Of a stretch of DNA of 64,000 bases, positions 31,283 through 42,900 are shown piece after piece. The notes beneath the pieces are model-generated. The model was not told the origin of the DNA. It saw nothing but the letters and a program-made list of their open reading frames with translations, and did not search any database. This DNA is from Symsagittifera roscoffensis. Its lineage: Eukaryota; Xenacoelomorpha; Acoela; Convolutidae. Position 1 is the first letter of the stretch. Every line of letters begins with the position of its first letter. The position numbers and the translations under genes were made by a program. The stretch spans positions 64,163,548 through 64,227,547 of the forward strand of contig NC_087064.1 in the NCBI RefSeq assembly GCF_963678635.1. The letters are read 5' to 3'.

Positions 31283-32340
31283 AAACTGCTCCTTTTGAAT
31301 ATTCCGATTGCCTTTTAATGCTTATGGAGCAGAATAAGATGAAAAACACTAAATTTTGATTTTTTGTGAAAATCATCCCCCAGACGTCATATAAATTTTA
31401 AAGTGATAAATTTTGTGCCTAACAACAAATCAATTATGGCAAATAAGCTTCCTTCGAACCATTTGGAACGATTTCTAAGACGGATTAAATCTCAGCGTCA
31501 ATAGCGTTACATGTTATTAGCGCAAAAAATATCCCTCGTTAATTGTCTCAAATTGGTCAATATTGTAATCTTTAAACCTCAATAACTTTACGAAAAATGA
31601 TCACAGGTAAAATATTTTTCCAAACTTAAGCTCAAGGCAATAATTATTTTTCGAAAATGGCTAGTTAAAATGTCGAAGCTTGTCCAGTGAAAAAAACCCG
31701 ATCACAAATATTCAGTCACTCTTGTTAAGAAAGTCGGAACCGAAACAAAATTTTACGAGCGATATATCCTGTGCGCAAATGTTTTGTCGACTTGGAAGAT
31801 AAATAAAAATTTTTAATATCTGTAAAAAATCCGCTAATATCTTGTGAGAAAAACTGTAAAAGTATGCAGTGGTTTGATAGATTGATTTTATTGACTTGTG
31901 GAAATAGTTCTGAAAAATGTAAGAATCTGTTTTTCAAAGTCTGATTCAGGATAAGTTGCTTTCGATTGAAGATTATCAGTTGGGTTTCTTGAGATAAAAC
32001 TTTAAAACCATGAAATCGAATTGTTACGTCCCCCTTGTGCGTTCTGCCGGAGAGTGTGTCAACAAAATATGTTGAAAACTCTGGTTAATTGTTGATAAGT
32101 TAGTTCATCTTCAAAACTTACAGAATCGAATTTTTGTACAACCCTAGAGCAGGGTAAAAAATTCTCAATTATGTATGAATCTGTTTTCAAAGTCTGATTC
32201 AGGCTAAGTTGCCTTTGATTGAAGGTTATCAGTTAGGTTTCTCGAGATAAAATTAAAAAAAAAACATTCTTATTTGGAAGAGCATGGTATTGAAACAGTT
32301 ATGGGTTTGTTATATCTGGGTCCAGTTGTGTTATATTATT
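31283..32340 (-). repeat. Right arm of the large inverted repeat, with an S copy
   Basis: Reverse-complement counterpart of 29690-30839. The S copy occupies about 31283-31745 and reads on the minus strand. The outer part repeats the capture sequence ending in AAACAGTT. Differences from the left arm are substitutions plus some indels, including loss of the internal duplication, so the arms are old or not homogenised. Confidence 0.8.
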
Positions 32341-33007
32341 ATTTTTTCAGAATTGTGGAATCGAATTGTTTCGCCCGCCTTTTGCTTTCTGCCGGATAGT
32401 GTAACATTAAAATGTATTAAAAACTGTGGGTAATCGTCGGATAAACTGTGGGTTATCTGTGGATAACTTATTTCATCTTCAAAATATACAAAGAAGTGAA
32501 TTTTGTACATGCCTTGTACCACAAGATGCGTTCTTTCCTTTTTATCGGACAAAGTTTAAGTTTTTACGAGGAAAATTATATCGTGTGGGAAAGATTTCTC
32601 AAAAGTGATGGCTTATTTTTACCCGCGAGAACAAATTTTCCGTTACTTTCCTCACGAACGTCGGAAGAACAACAAAAAAGTTTTATGGAAAACTTCCATC
32701 TCTTTGTATGCAGATAACACAATCATTCGGAATCACACTTCATTAGTGTATATTTCAATTCATCCAAAAGAATTGTAAACTGTATTAACGATGGTAGACT
32801 TAGAATTACAACAAATCACAATCAAACACATGATTAACTGCTTCAAAAGCACCCAACACTAAAAGTTGCTTTTCCACTTCCAAAGTGTTTCAATAAAAGC
32901 TTATATTTTTAACTACAAAAAAGCATCTAGATGCAAAATTTATTTAAGAAATAAAGTCCAAAAATACAGTTTTTTTCCAGTATCACCTTTTCAAGGTTGT
33001 TTTTCAT
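32341..33007. other. AT-rich non-coding
   Basis: A related but diverged extension of the inverted-repeat family (TTTTGCTTTCTGCCGGATAG near 32381) is visible at the start. Nothing else can be supported. Confidence 0.4.
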
Positions 33008-33642
33008 CACTTCGAGGCCAAACTGTGCACTGGATAGGCGCACAGTTTTGTGCCTGTATGTTCCTAGATTCCAGAGACAAGTCTTTAAATATGTTCCAAA
33101 ATTTAAGTATATTCCGTGTAAAAATACCACTAACGTAATTTTGTCCGCCCATAAATTTTGTCCGCCCATTAATTTTGTTGCAGATTCCGCAACGAGAGAA
33201 TAAAACTAGTTGTTCTGGATTCCGCAAATATAAGTAGATTCCGCAATTTTATGTGGATTCCGCTTACAATTTGCGGATTCTGCTTACACTTTGCGGAATC
33301 CCGTTATAATTTGCGGGCTCCGCCTACAATTTGCGGATTCCACTGACAGTTGCGGATTCCGCGACAACTTAAGTTTACTAAACACATATATTATTATTTG
33401 ATCATGGATTCCACAAACTAATTCCGAATTCCACACATTTGTGTTTCGGATTCCGCAACGCTGCCTGGTTTTGACGCGATTTTTTTAGCAATACAGTGTT
33501 TTAACTATTTGGCCGTGGAATCCAAAACGGCAGAGAAAATTAGAGAAATTTAGCAATATTGCGGCTTCCGCGACAAATCTGATTCTTGCCTATTGCGGAA
33601 TCCGTTTACAATTTACAAAATGTACAGTTTGGCTTCGTAATG
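33008..33642. mobile_element. TIR element with GCGGATTCCGC subrepeats, copy 2 (635 bp)
   Basis: Starts CACTTCGAGGCCAAACTGTG and ends inverted with ACAGTTTGGCTTCGTAATG. The interior has more units than copy 1, for example GCGGATTCCGCTTACAATTT near 33253 and a run of GCGG(A/G)(T/A)TCC repeats to 33360. It keeps the same internal order of landmarks (TTCCTAGATTCC, AGACAAGTCTTTAAA). No coding capacity. Confidence 0.83.
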
Positions 33643-35181
33643 ATCGCTTTTCAAATTGAACAGTCCATTGAAATAAAGCTTCATAAAAATTTTTTTCAGT
33701 CACATGATCAACACACTTACCTAAGAATCGAGCCAATTCTTCTCACTTGATAGCTATATAAATAGATGTAGAAAACTTATTAAAATGTATCCATCTTCTC
33801 CCTATAGAAAACATCCAACGAATCCTGATGTTTTCCCAAAAGTTTTTTTCCCGACAAATAAGAAGCTAATATGCTTACTTTTTCACCCAAGACTTCTGAA
33901 CTTTGCATAACATTTTTTAAATTGAAACGTAGTTTTTATGTCGCAGAATAACATAAAATAACAAATAAATTAATTATGGCAATACTTGCAAATAGACTAG
34001 CAATACCAAAGACATTTCTGAATTTCACAAAAATATATATTACTTTTTTGTTCATTTACCAAATTTTAAACAAATTTCCGATTTTTAAAACAGTTTTTTC
34101 AAACATTTTCAACCAACTGAAAAAAAAACACGAAAACCAGCACAGCGCAACCAATACTTTCTAACGCTACAAAATCACATGTACCAGGAGAGCCCACACT
34201 GATTTAGAAGGCATTTTGAAAGAATTGAATTCATTTATGACCGGAACACGTTTCAGGTTGCGCCATTCATAAAGCAACTCCAGTTCTATATTATCTATGA
34301 AAAAAGTAAAGAAAACCATTGAAACCGGCCAAAGATTTTGCGATATTCTAGCGAGTATTATTACAAGCCAATTATAATCCATACGTAATCTTTAAATAAT
34401 CCATAACTAATCTCTTTTTGCAAAGCTTGACTTGTATACCAGTCAGACGAACTTAGAGATCAAACAAAAAGGATATCTATGCAACCTTGTCTTTTCCATT
34501 ATTTCTCTAGATCTATTGAGATTAAGAGAGTAGGGCTAAGATTTTGCGGTAAGTTTTTGCCATTGACTAAGTGGTTGCATGAGCCCAACCAGTCGTGAAG
34601 AGATGGCATGGCAAAACCCTCAATTCGTCACAACATTTTTGCATTTTTCAAAAAAATTTAAGCTGCTTGAGCAAAAATTGTTATTTTTAAACTTATTCTT
34701 CTTTTTTTATATTCTTTTTAAAAGTCAAATGGGGTAAATTTTTTTATTAAAAAAGAAAAATTTAAATAAAGTTGGCGTTTTTGTGTCCGTTGTACAAACT
34801 TCAAGTATTTGGATCGCTTTAATGTCAACGACGTCTTATTCTTTTTGCATCTCGTGTTGTTTTTAAAGTTGCCTTTACACTTACAGTGTTTTTCAAAAGT
34901 GAAATGTATATGAGAATGTTGTAGGACAACTCTGCAATTACATTTCCAGACTTCAAAAAGGTGTACTTCGAAAACTGCATAAATGCATATACTTTAGTTT
35001 TATTTTTTTTTCTGATTATTAAACACATAATTTTTTTAGCTTATTGGATTATTTTCAGCGGGCGATTTTAACCATGAATTTCTGCTCTATCGGGGTGGAT
35101 GTGAACATGCTTGTGAGTATTGGTATCGCAGGCGGGTCTGTTGAATGAGAGAAGCTTCTATTAATTTCTTTGCATGTGTAG
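33643..35181. other. Non-coding, likely intron 5' of the GPCR exon
   Basis: AT-rich without supported genes. The last bases, TTTCTTTGCATGTGTAG (to 35181), form the splice acceptor of the next exon, so this is probably intron. Exons for TM1-TM2 were looked for and not found in the window. Confidence 0.45.
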
Positions 35182-35370
35182 GTATGTACGCCTGTCTGAC
35201 CACTGTGATGGTGCTGACTATTGAGAGGTACTTGGCCATCAATGATCCCATGTCGACTCTGCAGTCGTGCAGCAAGCAGCGCAGTCGCAATGTCTGCATC
35301 GGCACCTGGCTCCTCCTCCTCGTCTACTGTACCGCCTCCTCATTCATCACCCTCAAATTTCCCTTCACAG
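35182..35370 (+). CDS. GPCR exon: TM3-TM4 (TRH-receptor-like)
   Basis: Internal exon of a class A G-protein-coupled receptor. The acceptor TGTAG ends at 35181 and the donor GTAAATG begins at 35371. The 189-base exon starts with two bases of a split codon and ends with one. It codes the cytoplasmic end of TM3, with the E/DRY signature as IERYLAIN (35220-35243). Intracellular loop 2 follows, then TM4 (NVCIGTWLLLLVYCTASSFI) with its conserved Trp, and the start of extracellular loop 2. The TWLLLLVYC pattern and the next exon's TM5 resemble thyrotropin-releasing-hormone-type neuropeptide receptors. Codons are GC-richer than the surroundings. Orthology is inference; membership of class A is firm. 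Confidence 0.82.
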
Positions 35371-36685
35371 GTAAATGTTTTCGAAACTGTTTTCGAACAT
35401 GTTTTCGTCGCCAATACTACTAGTGAGGTCTAGAATTTATTTGCTTTCTTCAAAATAGTGACTGTTTATTTCAGATTTAAGAGGTACAAGTCTGATAGTT
35501 GGATCACTAAAACTAGGATGGGTCTCTCCAGAAAACCTTTCAGGCCATAAAAGCTTCGAAAAGATGGTTTGCATTTGTTTACTTGTGTTTTTGAAATTTT
35601 TTTGTCTGCTTTGTCCTGGAACCCAACTATCATACTTGCATCTTTGAAGACTCAACTCTGATGGACTGATATTCGACCACTCCACTCCATCACGAGGCAT
35701 TTTTCCATTCTGACCTTTTGAATATTTTGAGTTTGCTAAAAGATCTGTCTATGCTAAACGACCTGGTCTCACGCAGTTTGGCATCTTTTCATGTTCAGTA
35801 AAAATTCTGAGAGTTTCTTGGAGAGAATTTGATACTGAGAATTTCATACCAAAAGTGGTGCTGGTCTTAAGGGAGGAACAAAAGAGAGTAAGTTTTTAAA
35901 CTACATACCTCCAGTAAAAACCTCCAGCCCTCAAGGTTCCGACTGCCCCTTAATCCATATCGACTTGTTTTTGCAAAAAAAAATATTGAAAAACTATCAA
36001 TTTTGGAAAAAATCAAAGATCAAGATTGAAAATTCAAGTTAAGAAATTAATAAACACCGATTAGCTTAGCTCAGCCTCAATCTTGGAAAGATATTGTTTA
36101 ACGACATTTTTTTTCAAGCATAACTAGTTCGCGTAAAGTTTTCAGCTTTATAAATAAAATTTTCAAAACTTGCAAATTCTTGTCCAGAGCATAGCCAAAT
36201 TGTCAATTTTCAAACTCCCATTTTTTTTCAAAAAAATATTGGAGGTAAAATGTTTTTCTTGGTTGATTTTGATTTCAGGGAGTCTTTATCTTCAAGGGGG
36301 TAAAAAATTAAGAGTTGAAAACTATTATTTTGATCGCCGAAAATTGACTGATTAAGAAAACATACCAATCATAAATATTCCGCTTTCTTTGTCGTATGGG
36401 AACTTCGCTAGAAATTAGCGGTGCCTAATGAACAGCATCCATCAAATAGGTAGCAGTGAAATGAGAGTGAAATCTGTGAAACAAACTTTTCAAACCAAAC
36501 AATTCAAAATATTGGCAAAATCATTTACGATCAAATTACCGTTACGAAGTCGAAATTTACTGAAAAAAGTATATATTTTTTTCTTTTTTCTTCAAAAATT
36601 CATTATTTTTTTCAAAAGAACACGGCTTCATAAACCCTAAGGGTAGTTCGGATTTTCAAGGCTTTGCCTTGATACGAGCAGTCTT
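35371..36685. other. Start of the 20.3 kb GPCR intron
   Basis: Non-coding AT-rich sequence directly after the donor GTAAATG. Towards 36657 it carries an S-type terminal hairpin with changed stem bases (CAAGGCTTTGCCTTG, 36657-36671), followed by the 835 bp array. Confidence 0.6.
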
Positions 36686-39189
36686 GTTGTTCCGATTTTT
36701 GAAGGAAACGGAACATTTATGCTTGGGTTTTTTTTTTTATTAACTCCTTGAAACCGAATTTAAAAAAGTATTTAACCTCAAATAGCTTTTTTTGCAAAGT
36801 TATGGGCGTTTCAAAATTGCCAATTTGACTAAATTATGCGCGCTCTGAAGTTTTTATTCAAAATCCTGAACCAATAACACGAAATATTTATCCATGGCGA
36901 ATTTTTCCGATCAACGAAATCATGCCAAATTGAAATGAGGCTAGCTAATTGATCGTTTTATGTTCGTGTCACTCAAGTTTTGACAATTGGTCTTTGATAG
37001 CGTCAATACAGCCAGTGTTTCTAGTTTTTCAGTAATTGGGTTTTCAAAAAAAATTCGATATGAATTGAGGGGCAGTCGGAACTTTCAGGGCTTTGCCCGT
37101 TGTTCCGACTTTCAAAACGAAAGCAACAGAATACTTGCACTCGGGGTCTTTTTTTTCTTCAGACAAGCTTCGACTTTTTAACTAGCCATTTTGACAGTAT
37201 TTTTTAAATATCATTCACAAAGTATTGTTGTCCTGAGCTTTTATTTAAAAAAAATATTTCACTAGCAACTTTACCTCCACTTAGTAATTGCTGCAAAATG
37301 GTTGAAAGAAGCGTATTTGCCCTAAACTAATTGTTTTTAACAGTTAAATCTATCATTTTGTAAATTACATGGCGTATAGGGAATGATTTTCACAAAAAAT
37401 CTCAAACAAAAAAAATCGTTTTATTTTATTACGCTTTATTTTTTTTCAAATTTATATTGCTTCATAGACCTTTAAATTCACTCGGAACTTTCAGCGTTTT
37501 GCCCTGTTTCGAGCAGTCTGTTGTTCCGATTTTTGAAGGAAACGGAACATTTATGCTTGGGTTTTTTTTTATTAACTCCTTGAAACCGAATTTTAAAAAG
37601 TATTTAACCTCAAATAGCTTTTTTTTGCAAAGTTATGGGCGTTTCAAAATTGCCAATTTGACTAAGTTATGCGCGCTCTGAAGTTTTTATTCAAAATCCT
37701 GAACCAATAACACGAAATATTTATCCATGGCGAATTTTTCCGATCAACGAAATCATGCCAAATTGAAATGAGGCTAGCTAATTGATCGTTTTAATTTCGT
37801 GTCACTCAAGTTTTGACAATTGGTCTTTGATAGCGTCAATACAGCCAGTGTTTCTAGTTTTTCAGTAATTGGGTTTTCAAAAAAAATTCGATATGAATTG
37901 AGGGGCAGTCGGAACTTTCAGGGCTTTGCCCGTTGTTCCGACTTTCAAAACGAAAGCAACAGAATACTTGCACTCGGGGTCTTTTTTTTTCTTCAGACAA
38001 GCTTCGACTTTTTAACTAGCCATTTTGACAGTATTTTTTAAATATCATTCACAAAGTATTGTTGTCCTGAGCTTTTATTTAAAAAAAAATATTTCACTAG
38101 CAACTTTACCTCCACTTAGTAATTGCTGCAAAATGGTTGAAAGAAGCGTATTTGCCCTAAACTAATTGTTTTTAACAGTTAAATCTATCATTTTGTAAAT
38201 TACATGGCGTATAGGGAATGATTTTCACAAAAAATCTCAAACAAAAAAAATCGTTTTATTTTATTACGCTTTATTTTTTTTCATATTTATATTGCTTCAT
38301 AGACCTTTAAATTCACTCGGAACTTTCAGCGTTTTGCCCTGTTTCGAGCAGTCTGTTGTTCCGATTTTTGAAGGAAACGGAACATTTATGCTTGGGTTTT
38401 TTTTTATTAACTCCTTGAAACCGAATTTTAAAAAGTATTTAACCTCAAATAGCTTTTTTTTGCAAAGTTATGGGCGTTTCAAAATTGCCAATTTGACTAA
38501 GTTATGCGCGCTCTGAAGTTTTTATTCAAAATCCTGAACCAATAACACGAAATATTTATCCATGGCGAATTTTTCCGATCAACGAAATCATGCCAAATTG
38601 AAATGAGGCTAGCTAATTGATCGTTTTAATTTCGTGTCACTCAAGTTTTGACAATTGGTCTTTGATAGCGTCAATAAAGCCAGTGTTTCTAGTTTTTCAG
38701 TAATTGGGTTTTCAAAAAAAAATCGATATGAATTGAGGGGCAGTCGGAACTTTCAGGGCTTTGCCCGTTGTTCCGACTTTCAAAACGAAAGCAACAGAAC
38801 ACTTGCACTTGGGGTCTTTTTTTTTCTTCAGACAAGCTTCGACTTTTTAACTAGCCATTTTGACAGTATTTTTTAAATATCATTCACAAAGTATTGTTGT
38901 CCTGAGCTTTTATTTAAAAAAAATATTTCACTAGCAACTTTACCTCCACTTAGTAATTGCTGCAAAATGGTTGAAAGAAGCGTATTTGCCCTAAACTAAT
39001 TGTTTTTAACAGTTAAATCTATCATTTTGTAAATTACATGGCGTATAGGGAATGATTTTCACAAAAAATCTCAAACAAAAAAAATCGTTTTATTTTATTA
39101 CGCTTTATTTTTTTTTCATATTTATATTGCTTCATAGACCTTTAAATTCGCTCGGAACTTTCAGCGTTTTGCCCTGTTTCGAGCAGTCT
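36686..39189 (+). repeat. Tandem array, three units of ~835 bp
   Basis: Units begin with GTTGTTCCGATTTTTGAAGG at 36686, 37520 and 38355, and a fourth start at 39190 is cut short; periods are 834, 835 and 835. Copies are nearly identical. Each unit contains two relatives of the S-repeat end in series, including GGCAGTCGGAAC and CTTCGACTTTTTAACTAGCC. The array therefore arose by duplicating a fused pair of S-like elements. No conserved gene. Confidence 0.93.
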
Positions 39190-39620
39190 GTTGTTCCGAC
39201 TTTTGTTTTTTTACTCAGTCAACTTTCGACTTGTTAACTAAGAGTTTTGACAATTTATTTATATCATCTGAAAGACTATAATATTTTGAGATCATTTTTT
39301 TTTAAAATCACCTGTAAATGTTTTTTGTAAAGTTACAGAGGCTAGAAAAATGCTATTTTGGCCAAACTGGGATAATTAAAGTGCGTTATATTGCGTACCT
39401 TTAACACGCGTAAGGGTCGAATAAAAGCAATCCAAGTTTGAATTGAGGCCAGGAATTTAATCTTACTCTATTATCGATTGCAATACGAGACGCTAATTAC
39501 ACGCTTAGTCTTTATCATATCGTGTGGGTGAAAAAATTAAGAAAAGAAAGTAAAAAAAAAATTTTCTCAATTATTTTGTAAATTATTCAACCAAAAACTT
39601 TTTTTTATTTGGCCTTAAGT
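39190..39620. repeat. Diverged S-like sequence
   Basis: Keeps the order of S landmarks in eroded form: TTAACTAAGAGTTTTGAC, CACCTGTAAATG, a degenerate GATAATTAAAGTGCG block and TAACACGCGTAAG. It links the 835 bp array to the next S cluster. Confidence 0.55.
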
Positions 39621-40448
39621 GCAGTCGGAACGTTGGGAGCTTCGCCCTGATGTACGAGCAGTCTTATTGTTCCGACTTTCGTAACGAAAGTAACGGAATA
39701 TTTTGTGGTCGGGGTGGTTTTTTTTCTGACAAATTTCGACTTTTTAACTAGCCATTTTTGACGGAGTTTTTTTCTATCATTCAAAAGTAATGATGTTCTG
39801 AGCTTAAATTTGAAAGGATATTTCACCTGTGCTCTTTTTTATTACAATTGAAAAGCTATTGTTGTCTTCAGCTTAAAATTGAAAAATATTGCACCTGCGA
39901 TTTTTTTTTGTAATGTTATGCAGGTTTTCTTACAGATTGACATTTTGGTCAACATATCTCGCGCTATTAACGCGTAAACAGATATTCAATCCGTCTTAGG
40001 AATTTTTCCAAATTGCTTGATGGAAGCTTATTTGCCATAATTGATTTGTTACTAGGAGCAAAATCTATCACATTGTGCTTTACTTTAAATATATTTCACC
40101 TGTGATCTTTTTTTGTTAGATTATGGGGGTTTAAAGATAGCTAATAGCGCGAAATATTTCGCGCTATGAAATCGTTCCAAATTGGCTGAAGGAAGCTTTT
40201 TTTGCCATAATCAATTTGTTACAAGGAGCAAAGTTTATTATGTTGTACTTTAAACGGCGTGTGGGGTGTTGATTTTCACAAAATATCTCAAAACTTTTTT
40301 TAAAAAAAATCGTCTTCATTTATTACATTCAATTTTTTCATTTTGTTACTGCTCCATAGACTTTGGAGGCTTTTGTCGTTCTGACTGTGTGTTCTGACTG
40401 TACAGTCATAATATTCAGGGCTTCACCCTGATACGAGCAGTCTTGTTA
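39621..40448 (+). repeat. Dispersed repeat S, composite cluster
   Basis: Opens with AGTCGGAAC (39623-39631) and GTTCCGACT (39669-39677), a perfect 9 bp outer stem, then the hairpin ACTTTCG-TAA-CGAAAGT (39675-39691). It includes at least two partial middle blocks, one with the 24 bp palindrome at 40144-40167. It ends with CAGGGCTTCACCCTG (40416-40430) and ATACGAGCAGT. Confidence 0.72.
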
Positions 40449-41705
40449 TATTTTTATATTTTTTTCGCCAGCGTTATGTTCGGAAGTTTGGTTATTCTTG
40501 CAAGTTATTTTATAACATTCCATTTATAGCATCTACAAAATTGGTTCTATAGTATTTCAAGTTTCAGAGTTGAAAAGTAACACGGTTTTCAAACAAGCCT
40601 GTTTAGTTTAGCGGAAAATCTGTGTTTTCATGTTTAATGAAATTTCTTTTTTCAATTTTGGCTGAATTGTCTTCCACCAAAATTCCTTACCCCATTTCAC
40701 CAACGATTGGTTTCCTTTCGTAGAGGTACTTCTTTAGTTTCCAATTAGATCAATTGCGACGAAACTTTACCCCATTTAATCAATTTTCTAAATTTGTTTC
40801 GAGGCGAACTGATTGTATTGCATAAAGAGTCAAATATCAGGGGACTATATTTATCAGGCAAAAAGTATATCAAAAGAAAACTAAATTGATTTGTTTAGTT
40901 CTAATTTGTGTCGGATAAGCTAATTATTATTAACAAAGCATTGGAAAGAAGCTGTCAAAGACTAATCAGCCAATTATTGGTGAAAACGCCAGAAGGTGCC
41001 CTACACACGCGCCACCGCTTCGCGGCAATAGCCGACTTTTCTATAAATTCCTACTTTTTTTCACATGCTCGAAACTTGTTGGCGCAACTGCGGCGCTCAG
41101 TAATTTGCTTTTTGAGATGTTTGATGTGATGATTGAACGATAATGCGAGTATTAAGAATGTAGCAACCGAATAATGACACACAGCCAAATACGATGACTG
41201 CAAAGTTATACGACTTTTACTCAAAAAAATTTTTGCCAAATCCAACTCTTCTATTTTTGCCTTCCCCAAACTAAGCGAGTTCAATCTTCAAGGTCTGTAA
41301 ACTGAAAGCCGTGATTTAGAATTTTTTTTAAAAAACTTGAGTTCTCGAAACCCATCCGTGTAACCCCAAGGTTGTCTATGCTATCTAACATTTTGCAATT
41401 TTGCAATTCAAATTTTGATCTTGTTTCTAATTCTATTTTGCTAAATCTTAGTTAGTAGGTCTTGTTCGAGACTTTTGGTCGCACCAGATGAGTTTCAGAC
41501 AAGGTACACCGCCTGTTCGTCACGAAGACAAAACTCGTCACTATTGCGGAAATACTTATCGAAAAATTTTAGTTGTGAATTGAAGAATGGAGAAACTGAA
41601 CATTCAAACTACGTACCTAAAGTGATGAAAAATTTTAATTGCAATATTGTAGATGTCGGTCTCAATAATTTTTTCAATTAATTAAGCCCAATCAATCGCT
41701 TGTCA
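40449..41705. other. Intronic non-coding stretch
   Basis: No gene supported. Nothing repetitive stands out except AT-rich runs. Confidence 0.4.
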
Positions 41706-41849
41706 ATGACCAATGTCATGGTTTGCACGATGACCAATGTCATGGTTTGCAAGATGAACAATGTCATGGTCTGCACGATGACCAACGTAATGGTTTGCAA
41801 GATGAACAATGTCATGGTCTGCACAATGACCAATGTCATGGTTTGCAAG
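41706..41849 (+). repeat. 24 bp minisatellite, six units
   Basis: Units start ATGA(C/A)CAATGTCATGG at 41706, 41730, 41754, 41778, 41802 and 41826. The unit is a multiple of three, so all frames stay open through it; one gives an octapeptide repeat like MTNVMVCK. Alternating differences (TTTGCACG and TTTGCAAG) hint at a 48 bp higher-order unit. There is no sign of a gene around it. Confidence 0.92.
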
Positions 41850-42289
41850 ATTGCTGATCTCGAGCACAGCGATTTTTCAGTGATCCATGTTGACAGAAGT
41901 ATCCAAGAGCCAGCGGGATTGCCGGAACTTTCCCTTTTTGACCACGGTCGATGAGTGCTTGTGGTCGGATACTGGCACAAGATTTATTGAAAACTGTATA
42001 GAAAGATTAATTAGTTATTTGAAAGAAGAGATAAACAGTTTTTTTGTTGTTGATATGAGTTGAGATGATTCACGTTCTTGATTTGAAAACTCAAATTAGG
42101 TAACAAATTTTTTTCTGCGGCTATTTGAACCAAATAAAACAGTCTGGTGATAAAAAAAACTATGTCTTTTGTAGGAAAAAAATGGTAATCATACAATTTC
42201 CATATATGAAAATTGTGTGACTAGCATTTTTTTGATGGCGACAACAAAAATTTTTTTCCAAGTACTACTGAATATGCCCCAAAATTTTT
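41850..42289. other. Intronic non-coding stretch
   Basis: AT-rich; near 42190-42235 it contains a CATATATGAAAATTGTG palindromic motif also found in the repeats to the right. No gene. Confidence 0.4.
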
Positions 42290-42900
42290 TTTTCAACTGC
42301 AAATCAAATTTTTGTACTCAATTAGACATTTTCAAAAAAAAAGTTTTGCATACAAACTTTAATTTTTGGTTTGCATAATGTAGTCTTGGATTTGACAAAA
42401 GTAATATTTTTTTTTTCGTTTCTTTGGATAATTTTTTTCAAACAGGCTAAAAATTCCTATTTTTTTGTATGGCATGTTTATATCAATGTCTGATTATCTG
42501 AAAATTTTAATTTTAAAAATAACCATCTTTGCCAAAATTTAAAAGTTTGATGCTTTCAGTATATAGTTTGTTCCTTTACACAATTCAGATCGTTTCCAAG
42601 GCATTGTTAATGCCAGGCGATCAACCCTTTGGGGACTCTAGTTTTGAGTAAACCATGGTTTTAGTCGCTTGTGTTCGGTCACGAGCACATCCCAAAAACT
42701 TTGAGAAATAACATTTTAAAAAAACCAACTTTTTGGTTTAGGAAAAAATGCGTCCTACAATTTCTATATATGAAAAAAAAGCTTATCTTTGAGTTTTCTT
42801 AACGATTTTTGTATCTATGGAATTTTACGAAATTGTATGATAAGCATTTTTTCATATATGAAAATTGTATGACAAATATTTTTGGTCAACCAGGGAAGCT
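42290..42900 (+). repeat. Diverged half-unit of the 1,664 bp repeat
   Basis: The order of landmarks AAAGTTTTGCATACAAAC, TTGGATAATTTTTTTCAAAC, AAAGTTTGATGCTTTCAGTA, GATCGTTTCCAAGGCATTG, GACTCTAGTTTTGAGTAAAC and GAGCACATCCCA follows that of the second half of the 1,664 bp unit (compare about 25780-26250). It then continues into the array's right flank (CATATATGAAAATTGTATG, TTTTGGTCAACC). Confidence 0.75.

Noticed and set aside
36987-38876. Repeated ~73-residue frames in the 835 bp array
   Set aside because: Copies of one chance frame in a tandem repeat, with no coding signature.
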